Under the pieces are notes generated by a model. That model worked only from the letters and a program-made list of their open reading frames with translations, was not told the origin of the DNA and searched no databases. Of a DNA stretch of 7,432 nucleotides, positions 1 to 5,132 are shown piece by piece (the first letter of the stretch is position 1; every line of letters starts with the position of its first letter). This stretch comes from Oscillospiraceae bacterium. GTDB lineage: Bacteria; Bacillota_A; Clostridia; Oscillospirales; Ruminococcaceae. The position numbers were made by a program, and so were the translations under genes. The stretch is from NCBI GenBank assembly GCA_017440445.1, contig JAFSHE010000346.1, positions 1 to 7,432 on the forward strand, in the 5' to 3' direction.

Positions 1-1116
1 ACCGATGTGGATGCGGCATGCCGCATACTGACGCAGCTTGGCTGCAGATGTATCAGGAGCGGCGGCACGGTCTGCGTTGACGCATCCGCTGTAAGCGGTT
101 TTGAGATACCAGATAACCTCATGCGTGAGATGCGCTCGTCGATAATGTTCCTCGGCTCTATACTGGGGAGGACGGGCAGATGCCGACTCAGCTTTCCAGG
201 GGGTTGTGAGCTTGGCGCACGCCCTATTGACCTGCATCTTTCCGCTATGAAGCAGATGGGCGCAGAGATAACAGAGGAGCATGGCTGCCTTGACTGTATC
301 GCCCCGAGAGGGCTTCACGGTGCGAGGATTAACCTTTCCTTTCCGTCGGTGGGCGCAACGGAGAATATCCTGCTTGCGGCGGCTGTTGCGGATGGAGTAA
401 CTGAGATATTCAACGCAGCAAGAGAGCCTGAGATAGCCGACCTTGCGGATTTTCTGAATAAATGCGGAGCAAGGATAGTTGGTGCGGGCGAAAGCGTTAT
501 CCGCATAGACGGAGTGAAGCGGCTTTCTCCTGCGGAGCATAGCGTTATTCCCGACAGGATAGCGGCAGGGACCTACCTCTGCTGTGCTGCGGCGACAGGC
601 GGCGAGGTGATACTCTCCCGTTGCCGTACAGAGGATATGACTTCGTTTCTCACAGTGCTTGAAAGCATGGGCTGTCGTGCGTATTCCTTCGGAGAGGGTA
701 AGCTGTACTTCAGCAGAAAGCGTAAGCTGACCGCCCCGCCTACGATAAGGACGATGCCATACCCGGGGTTTCCTACCGATATACAGGCACCTGTCATGGC
801 GGTGTGCGCACTGGCGGAGGGTACTTCGGTGTTTGTTGAAACTATTTTCGATAACCGATACCGTCACGTGTCGGAGCTTGTAAGGCTCGGTGCGCAGATA
901 AAGGCAGAGGGCAGGGTGGCAGTGATACAGGGAGTTCCCCGACTTACGGGAGCAAAGCTGTGCGCTGCGGAGCTTCGTGGCGGCGCAGCACTTGTAACGG
1001 CTGCGCTTGCAGCGGAGGGGATATCCGAGATAGAGGGCACCTGCTACATCGACCGTGGATATGAAAGTATAGAGAAAGTCCTGCGCAGTGCAGGAGCAGA
1101 TATAAAAAGGATATAG
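1..1116 (+). CDS. murA: UDP-N-acetylglucosamine 1-carboxyvinyltransferase (MurA), 5' end missing
   Basis: MurA transfers enolpyruvate from PEP to UDP-GlcNAc in the cytoplasm, the first committed step of peptidoglycan synthesis. The reading frame is open from base 1 (Thr-Asp before the GTG at 7), so the gene begins upstream. About 371 residues are visible of the roughly 420 usual for the family, and the N-terminal Lys-Asn substrate motif lies outside the window. Visible landmarks are the active-site loop PGGCELGARPIDLH, with the PEP-binding Cys codon at 205-207 and the Arg matching E. coli R120; FPSVGATEN; IPDRIAAGTY; GFPTDIQAP, with the catalytic Asp (E. coli D305) at 778-780; LRGGAALV, with the Arg matching R397 at 976-978; and the C-terminal YIDRGYE. 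All are intact, so the enzyme should be active. The Cys rather than Asp in the loop predicts fosfomycin sensitivity at this target. ftsQ follows 57 bases later on the same strand, probably in the same transcript. Clostridia often carry two MurA paralogues, and which one this is cannot be told here. Confidence 0.96.
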   Translation, partial: TDVDAACRILTQLGCRCIRSGGTVCVDASAVSGFEIPDNLMREMRSSIMFLGSILGRTGRCRLSFPGGCELGARPIDLHLSAMKQMGAEITEEHGCLDCIAPRGLHGARINLSFPSVGATENILLAAAVADGVTEIFNAAREPEIADLADFLNKCGARIVGAGESVIRIDGVKRLSPAEHSVIPDRIAAGTYLCCAAATGGEVILSRCRTEDMTSFLTVLESMGCRAYSFGEGKLYFSRKRKLTAPPTIRTMPYPGFPTDIQAPVMAVCALAEGTSVFVETIFDNRYRHVSELVRLGAQIKAEGRVAVIQGVPRLTGAKLCAAELRGGAALVTAALAAEGISEIEGTCYIDRGYESIEKVLRSAGADIKRI

Positions 1117-1118
1117 GG

Positions 1119-1157
1119 ATGCGTCGGAAGAAACAGCTCAGGCGCTTCCTCCCTTAG
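1119..1157 (+). other. Possible 12-codon leader ORF between murA and ftsQ
   Basis: ATG at 1119, two bases after the murA stop, opens a frame encoding MRRKKQLRRFLP and ending in TAG at 1155-1157. AAAAAGG at 1104-1110 lies 8 bases upstream and could serve as a ribosome binding site. The stop codon falls at the base of a small predicted hairpin that covers the ftsQ ribosome binding site, so translation here could open it. An ORF this short arises easily by chance, and no family is recognised. The call is speculative. Confidence 0.2.
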
Positions 1158-1166
1158 AAGAAAGGG
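1151..1166 (+). promoter_or_regulatory. Small hairpin overlapping the ftsQ ribosome binding site
   Basis: CCCTT (1151-1155) can pair with AAGGG (1162-1166) around the loop AGAAGA. The right arm is part of the AAAGGGGA (1161-1168) that serves as the ftsQ Shine-Dalgarno, 5 bases before the ATG at 1174. Five base pairs make only a weak structure. If formed in the mRNA it would partly mask the site, making ftsQ translation depend on ribosomes arriving from upstream. Confidence 0.3.
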
Positions 1167-1173
1167 GATACGG

Positions 1174-2358
1174 ATGAAAAAGAAAAAGAATATAAAAAAG
1201 CCTGCGGGAAAAGTGAACAGACCGATGCAGTCCGCAGCTTCTAACGCTCCCCGACAGGGAGGGACACCTGTAAAGCCTGCGAAAAAGAGCAGCCTTTTCG
1301 GTGCGAAGCCTGTTGTGAAAAAGCCGCTGCCTAAGGCGCAGCCCGCATCAGGCGGTGCAGAGGGAAGTGCAAAGACTAAGAAGAACAGTCTTTTCGGTGC
1401 AAAAAAGCCTAAGAAGAAGCTTAACGGAAATGCACAGCCCGCAGCAAGCACTCAGCCGTCCGAGAATGTCATGAAAAAGCCTGTTGCACCCATTTCGGGA
1501 ACGCAGAAAAAGGCTTATGACAAGGCTGTGAAGAATCGCACGGCTACGAAGAAAAAACGTGGCAGCAGAGGCGGAAACTATGCCCTGTACTACATTTTTG
1601 CGGGAATAATTGCGGTAATAGTTTTTGCTATACTTGCAAAGACAGTGCTGTTCAACTGCTCCTCCATCGAGGTCGAGGGAAATCAGCGCTACTCAGCGGA
1701 CGAGATAATCAGTGCTTCAGGTCTTGTAACGGGCAGAAGTCTGCTTGATATCGACGAGAATGCCGCAAGGGAGAGGATAGTTTCATCCCTCGCATATATA
1801 GATATGGCGGAGGTAACGAAATCATTCCCCACAAAGATGAAGATATCCGTCAAGGAGGCGGAAAAGTGGTATAATCTCCAGTACGGAGGGAGCTATTTTA
1901 TAGTGTCCAGGCTTGGAAAAGTGATAGAGGCTGCCAAGGACAGCTCGCTCCCCGTTATCAAGGGTTACGAGCCTGACGAGCCGACTGTGGGTGTGTATCT
2001 GGCGTCGCAGGTGGAGGGCAAGACCGATATCCCCGCACAGGTGCTGACTGCCGCAGAAACAGCAGGGCTTACGGGAATAACCTCAATGGATATCACCGAC
2101 CGTTTTGAGATAAAGGTTCTGGTAGATGACCGTATCACTCTGGAGCTTGGAAATGCCACACAGCTTGAAAACAAGATGTATATCGCAAAGGAGCTTATCG
2201 CTACCGAGATAACCGCCACGGAATCCGTAACAGTCAATCTCACCAATACCGAAAAGGTATACGTGCGTGATAATAATGTTATCGATAACCCCAGTGTGGT
2301 GGTTCCTGTGCTGCCCGAGAGCGAGCCTGAGGAGGACTCGGAAGCTCCCGCCGAGTAA
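1174..2358 (+). CDS. ftsQ: Cell division protein FtsQ/DivIB with long basic N-terminal extension
   Basis: FtsQ/DivIB is a bitopic divisome protein that works with FtsL/FtsB (DivIC) to control septal peptidoglycan synthesis. Residues 1-136 form a cytoplasmic Lys/Ala/Pro-rich tail with a repeated KK(S/N)SLFGAK motif at about 37-46 and 69-78. Residues 137-159 are the single membrane helix (YALYYIFAGIIAVIVFAIL). Residues 160-230 are the POTRA domain (SSIEVEGNQRYSADEII, GRSLLDID, KSFPTKMKISVKE). Residues 231-365 are the beta domain, followed by an acidic Pro/Glu/Ser tail (PESEPEEDSEAPAE). At 394 residues it is much longer than typical DivIB (about 220-290), mainly because of the N-terminal tail. 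ATG 1174 is preceded by AAAGGGGA at 1161-1168. It lies between murA and ftsZ, and ftsA is absent from the interval. The family call is firm. The tail's function is unknown; its charge suggests contact with nucleic acid or acidic membrane lipids, which is inference. Confidence 0.92.
   Translation: MKKKKNIKKPAGKVNRPMQSAASNAPRQGGTPVKPAKKSSLFGAKPVVKKPLPKAQPASGGAEGSAKTKKNSLFGAKKPKKKLNGNAQPAASTQPSENVMKKPVAPISGTQKKAYDKAVKNRTATKKKRGSRGGNYALYYIFAGIIAVIVFAILAKTVLFNCSSIEVEGNQRYSADEIISASGLVTGRSLLDIDENAARERIVSSLAYIDMAEVTKSFPTKMKISVKEAEKWYNLQYGGSYFIVSRLGKVIEAAKDSSLPVIKGYEPDEPTVGVYLASQVEGKTDIPAQVLTAAETAGLTGITSMDITDRFEIKVLVDDRITLELGNATQLENKMYIAKELIATEITATESVTVNLTNTEKVYVRDNNVIDNPSVVVPVLPESEPEEDSEAPAE
1282..1407 (+). 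repeat. Two imperfect copies of a KK(S/N)SLFGAK-coding repeat
   Basis: Bases 1282-1311 encode KKSSLFGAKP and bases 1378-1407 encode KKNSLFGAKK, 96 bases apart inside the ftsQ N-terminal tail. The third positions differ (for example AGCCTTTTCGGTGCG versus AGTCTTTTCGGTGCA), so the peptide is better kept than the DNA. That favours either selection on the peptide or an old duplication. SLFGAK is the only hydrophobic patch in an otherwise disordered basic tail. Confidence 0.7.
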
Positions 2359-2366
2359 GTTTTTTT
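2336..2366 (+). terminator. Candidate intrinsic terminator overlapping the ftsQ stop codon
   Basis: ACTCGG (2336-2341) and CCGAGT (2351-2356) form a perfect 6-bp stem with a 9-base loop, followed after AAG by seven T (2360-2366). The right arm runs into the ftsQ TAA stop (2356-2358). The stem is short and the T-run starts three bases after it, so termination may be partial. It fits with a separate promoter for ftsZ just downstream. Confidence 0.5.
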
Positions 2367-2419
2367 CGGATAGTTTCGGTACTCAACTGATATTGTAACA
2401 AATTTCTTCAAAAAAACGG

Positions 2420-2448
2420 TTGCATTTTGCTTTCAAACCTGCTATAAT
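2420..2448 (+). promoter_or_regulatory. Sigma-A promoter of ftsZ (extended -10)
   Basis: TTGCAT (2420-2425) and TATAAT (2443-2448) are separated by exactly 17 bases. TGC directly before the -10 gives the extended TGnTATAAT form. The predicted transcript starts near 2455, leaving a leader of about 45 bases before the ftsZ ATG at 2500. This is the best promoter in the window and suggests strong constitutive expression. No obvious operator is visible around it. Confidence 0.85.
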
Positions 2449-2499
2449 AGATAGTAGTTATATTTTAATGGAACATTAAAGCATGGAGGAATGATAAAA

Positions 2500-3636
2500 A
2501 TGGCATTTGCAATAGATAACCACGATGACGAGTTCGAGCTTGAAGAAGATTTTGAGGATTGCACCAAACTTATGGTGATAGGTGTCGGTGGCGGCGGCGG
2601 TAATGCCGTTGATCACATGATAGATTCCGGTATCTCGGGTATTGAGTACGTTGTTGCCAATACCGATGTCAAGGCGCTGCGCTCCAAGGATGGCAGCAAG
2701 ATGAAGCGTATCCAGATCGGTAAAAAGCGCACACACGGTCAGGGTGCGGGTAACAATCCCATCGTAGGACAGGAGTCCGCAGAGGAGACCCGTGATTCGC
2801 TTGAAGCAGCTATGGATAAGGCATCCATGGTGTTCGTTGCGGCAGGTATGGGCGGCGGCACAGGTACAGGTGCAGCTCCCGTTGTTGCATCCATCGCCAA
2901 GGAGAAGAACATACTTACAGTCGGCGTAGTTACAAAGCCCTTCGCATGGGAGGGCAAGGAGAAGATGGCTCAGGCGATGAAGGGCATCGACGAGATGAAG
3001 AAGTACGTTGATGCGCTTATCGTTATCCCAAACGAGAAGGTAAAGGAGATGTCCAACGGCAAGCTTACCGTTATGGACGCATTCAAGGCTGTTGACGGCG
3101 TGCTTTACAAGGCTGTAAGAGGTATTTCTGACCTCGTAACAGGCGTTGGTTTCATGAATGTTGACTTCGCAGACGTTACCATGGCGCTGAAGGATTCCGG
3201 TATCGCTCACATGGCTATCGGTAAGGGCAAGGGCGATAACAAGATCGCTGACGCTCTGGACGAGGTACTTCACAGCCCGCTGCTTGAAACATCCATCGCA
3301 GGCGCTCACAGGATACTGCTTAACGTAAGCATCCCGCTTTCCTGCACACTGGACGATTTCGACTCTATCTCCGCTGAGATTACAAAGAATGCCGCTCCTG
3401 ACGCTAAGGTAAAGGCAGGTATGACCTTTGACGATACTCTTGAGGATGACGAGATCGCTATCATAGCTATCGCTACTGATTTTGGTGATGTTGTCGTAAC
3501 TCCCGCTGATGCGTTTGCATCTGCTATCTCTCAGAGAATGGGCAGTGCTCCCTCGCAGCACACATCTGTTATCACAGGTGATGACAACAGCGACATCGAC
3601 GCACTTCTCAATATACTTAATAATAACGCAAAGTAA
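2500..3636 (+). CDS. ftsZ: Cell division GTPase FtsZ, with a divergent C-terminus
   Basis: FtsZ is the tubulin homologue that polymerises with GTP into the Z-ring at midcell. The 378 residues show an acidic N-terminus (1-22), the first nucleotide loop GVGGGGGNAV (28-37), NTDVKAL (54-60), the signature GGGTGTG (118-124), TKPFAWEG (145-152), IPN (176-178) and the catalytic T7 loop NVDFAD (220-225). GTP binding and hydrolysis therefore look intact. ATG 2500 is preferred over ATG 2491 because GGAGG (2485-2489) abuts the latter with no usable spacing, while it lies 10 bases from 2500. Oddities: the usual PLLE...GA.GVL.NITGG reads PLLETSIAGAHRILLNVSIPL; the Arg that follows FEG (E. coli R142) is Lys155; the linker after the globular domain is only about 20-30 residues; and the tail DIDALLNILNNNAK replaces the usual D-I-P-x-F-L-R peptide that binds FtsA, SepF and other partners. 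It has its own promoter and terminator, and its codon use leans to ATC over ATA, consistent with high expression. Confidence 0.97.
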   Translation: MAFAIDNHDDEFELEEDFEDCTKLMVIGVGGGGGNAVDHMIDSGISGIEYVVANTDVKALRSKDGSKMKRIQIGKKRTHGQGAGNNPIVGQESAEETRDSLEAAMDKASMVFVAAGMGGGTGTGAAPVVASIAKEKNILTVGVVTKPFAWEGKEKMAQAMKGIDEMKKYVDALIVIPNEKVKEMSNGKLTVMDAFKAVDGVLYKAVRGISDLVTGVGFMNVDFADVTMALKDSGIAHMAIGKGKGDNKIADALDEVLHSPLLETSIAGAHRILLNVSIPLSCTLDDFDSISAEITKNAAPDAKVKAGMTFDDTLEDDEIAIIAIATDFGDVVVTPADAFASAISQRMGSAPSQHTSVITGDDNSDIDALLNILNNNAK

Positions 3637-3648
3637 GTCACATAAAGG

Positions 3649-3675
3649 ATTCCGCCGTGCATCGGCGGAATTTTT
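3649..3675 (+). terminator. Intrinsic terminator after ftsZ
   Basis: ATTCCGCCG (3649-3657) pairs perfectly with CGGCGGAAT (3663-3671) around the loop TGCAT, followed by a T-run (3671-3675). It starts 12 bases after the ftsZ stop and should end the ftsZ transcript. A second, outer pair of arms, GCAAAGT (3628-3634) and ACTTTGC (3679-3685), encloses it and reaches into the last codons of ftsZ. Confidence 0.9.
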
Positions 3676-3718
3676 GTCACTTTGCATAATGCAGGAAAAT
3701 AGACAGGTATCTCCTTTG

Positions 3719-3735
3719 TATAAAGAATGGTGCTT
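3719..3735 (+). promoter_or_regulatory. Candidate upstream copy of a TATAAAGAA site
   Basis: TATAAAGAATGGTGCTT lies about 60 bases upstream of the predicted -35 of the surface-protein operon. It closely matches TATAAAGAAGCTGCTT at 3826-3841, just downstream of that promoter: nine identical bases, then TGCTT, with a one-base length difference. It sits within a loose nested dyad (AGACA 3701-3705, CTTT 3714-3717, AAAG 3722-3725, TGTCT 3735-3739). A regulator-binding role is inference from repetition and position only. Confidence 0.25.
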
Positions 3736-3781
3736 GTCTGACAGTAATATTTGTTGAAATCTATAAACTTATTGAAAGGGC

Positions 3782-3810
3782 TTGAATTTTTCTGCGTTTT
3801 GTTATACAAT
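3782..3810 (+). promoter_or_regulatory. Predicted sigma-A promoter of the surface-protein operon
   Basis: TTGAAT (3782-3787) and TACAAT (3805-3810) are separated by 17 bases. The predicted start is near 3817, leaving a leader of about 53 bases that ends in GGAGG (3859-3863), 6 bases before the ATG at 3870. With the ftsZ terminator upstream, this promoter should give the two downstream genes expression independent of ftsZ. Confidence 0.7.
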
Positions 3811-3826
3811 AATTATGTGGCAGTAT

Positions 3827-3844
3827 ATAAAGAAGCTGCTTTAT
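3827..3844 (+). promoter_or_regulatory. 18-base dyad just downstream of the predicted transcription start
   Basis: ATAAAG-A-AGCT-G-CTTTAT is symmetric except for one mismatched pair (A3833/G3838). It lies roughly +10 to +27 from the predicted start, a usual position for a repressor operator; it could also form a weak AT-rich RNA hairpin in the leader. It overlaps the second copy of the TATAAAGAA...TGCTT motif (3826-3841), the first being at 3719-3735. The protein that would bind is unknown. Confidence 0.35.
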
Positions 3845-3869
3845 GTAATATATATTTTGGAGGCAATCT

Positions 3870-5111
3870 ATGAGGAGATTAAGAAAGATATCCGTACTTC
3901 TTCTCGTCGCAGTTCTTGCGATGGTGATGACGGTCTCTGCGGGTGCGGCACTGCTGTCCGTACCTAAAACATCGGATTTTGAAAATTGTAAGCCTGTTGG
4001 AACACCCACCGCAGAGGGCTTTACCATGACAGGTAAGCTCGGTGTGGATGATGTGATGACAGTACACATCTATCTTCTGGATGACGCTGCTGATGCGGAG
4101 TTCTGGAACAATTCCAAGGGCTATATCGAGTATGATGTCCGCCTTGATACAGAGGTTAAGGCACATGCGCTTATGCCTGGTTTTGCAACAGGCTGGAGCT
4201 GGGTAGGCCCTACAAACTACAATGTCAAGCTTGCTTATAATGAGTGGGTGACTGTTTCGGAGCCTATGACAAACTACTACAAAAACGGATTTCTCTCAAA
4301 GGGACCGCTCAGTGTTCTGGTACAGGTAGCAGGAGATGAGTCCACAGCAAAGGACGCTACTGTATCAGTAAGAAATATCCGCTTTGTGGGAGTAGACGGC
4401 ACAGAAACTCCTGCATCTACCACCACGGTCGCTACAACTACCACAGTTGCTACCACAACAACGACAGAGTCTGAGCCTGTTGAAAGCGAGCCTGAGGAAG
4501 TTCAGCCTGTTGAAGGCGCTGTGTGGCAGGGCGAGAAGGATCTTATCACATGGAATGAGAACGTACAGATAACCGCTGCTCAGCTTGCAGATGTCAAGGA
4601 GGGCGATGTTATCAATATCGGGTACGAGGTACTTGATGCATCTTCACCTCAGATAAAGGTTGCCGCAATGGCGGGCAACTGGGATTCTCTCACATCACCT
4701 GACAATGTTGATCCTGAGTGGGGTGTTATTCCCGCAACAGAAGGTTCTCTGTCCTTTGTGCTTAATGCGGAGGACGCTAAGGCTATCAGTACATACGGCA
4801 TGGCTATAAGCGGTCAGCAGATATCTCTCAGGAGCGTAGCTGTTGAAGCGGGCGAGCCTGCTGATGAGCCTGAGGAAAGCGCTCCCGAGGAGAGCAAGCC
4901 TGCTGAGAGTACAACAGCAAAGACTACTGCAAAGACTACCGCAAAGACCACAGCAAAGACAACAAAGGCAACCACCGCAAATGCTCCCGTGACTACTACG
5001 GATGAGGGCGACTTTGTTGTTATGATAATCGTTATTATCGTCGTTGCTGTTGTTATAGTGGCGGCTGCGGTAGTCGGCTACATTATTTACAGAAAGAAAA
5101 AGTACTATTAA
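3870..5111 (+). CDS. Secreted, membrane-anchored surface protein with two predicted beta-sandwich domains and Thr-rich linkers
   Basis: No named family is recognised with certainty. Residues 1-26 are a signal peptide (MRRLRK, hydrophobic core, cleavage near VSA/GA or AGA/AL). Residues 30-175 form a beta-rich domain ending in VSVRNIRFVG, a pattern common at the last strand of carbohydrate-binding modules. Residues 181-215 are a Thr then Glu/Pro linker. Residues 216-326 are a second, different beta-rich domain (VWQGEKDLITW, EGDVINIGYEV, QIKVAAMAGNWDSL) like those attached to Ruminococcus glycoside hydrolases. Residues 327-380 are an acidic stretch followed by AKTT repeats. Residues 382-407 are a membrane helix followed by RKKKYY, with no LPxTG sortase motif, so the protein is held in the membrane with its domains outside. 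No catalytic domain is present. GGAGG at 3859-3863 supports the start. The next gene begins 21 bases later, so the two are likely co-transcribed. A role in binding polysaccharide, substrate or the cell's own wall is inference. Confidence 0.85.
   Translation: MRRLRKISVLLLVAVLAMVMTVSAGAALLSVPKTSDFENCKPVGTPTAEGFTMTGKLGVDDVMTVHIYLLDDAADAEFWNNSKGYIEYDVRLDTEVKAHALMPGFATGWSWVGPTNYNVKLAYNEWVTVSEPMTNYYKNGFLSKGPLSVLVQVAGDESTAKDATVSVRNIRFVGVDGTETPASTTTVATTTTVATTTTTESEPVESEPEEVQPVEGAVWQGEKDLITWNENVQITAAQLADVKEGDVINIGYEVLDASSPQIKVAAMAGNWDSLTSPDNVDPEWGVIPATEGSLSFVLNAEDAKAISTYGMAISGQQISLRSVAVEAGEPADEPEESAPEESKPAESTTAKTTAKTTAKTTAKTTKATTANAPVTTTDEGDFVVMIIVIIVVAVVIVAAAVVGYIIYRKKKYY
4416..4466 (+). repeat. Thr-rich linker-coding segment
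   Basis: Seventeen codons encode two near copies of TTTVA followed by a run of Thr and a Glu. They join the first beta-rich domain to the Glu/Pro linker of the surface protein. Thr-rich linkers of this type are common in secreted plant-fibre-degrading proteins of ruminococci and are often O-glycosylated. Confidence 0.7.
4917..4964 (+). repeat. Tandem 12-base repeat, four copies, encoding AKTT
   Basis: Four consecutive 12-base units of the form GCAAAGACNACN encode (Ala-Lys-Thr-Thr)x4, followed by a degenerate continuation (AAGGCAACC). GCAAAGAC is constant and the variation is in Thr codon third positions. The repeat lies in the stalk between the second beta domain and the membrane helix. Copy number could vary between strains by slippage and so change stalk length. 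Confidence 0.85.
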
Positions 5112-5132
5112 TAAAAGAAAGGAAAGTGGACG

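Noticed and set aside
1044..1451. Minus-strand open frame with Phe-rich translation
   Set aside because: It is the complement of the Lys-rich ftsQ tail (AAG/AAA read as CTT/TTT) and has no plausible protein features.
2491..2499. ATG at 2491 as the ftsZ start
   Set aside because: The GGAGG at 2485-2489 is only one base away, too close for initiation. The ATG at 2500 in the same frame has workable spacing.
2476..3687. Long open frame (about 400 codons) on the minus strand opposite ftsZ
   Set aside because: It is antisense to a gene with all FtsZ motifs, has a Cys/His/Ser-rich translation without domain structure, and follows from the codon bias of ftsZ.
3509..3967. Small + strand frames at 3509-3757 and 3782-3967
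   Set aside because: The first is mostly an out-of-frame reading of the ftsZ end crossing its terminator. The second starts at the predicted -35 element, so it would lie outside the transcript, and it overlaps the surface-protein gene.
4416..4964. CRISPR-like or mobile-element repeats
   Set aside because: The repeats are in-frame low-complexity Thr/Lys linker codons without spacers, terminal inverted repeats or target duplications.
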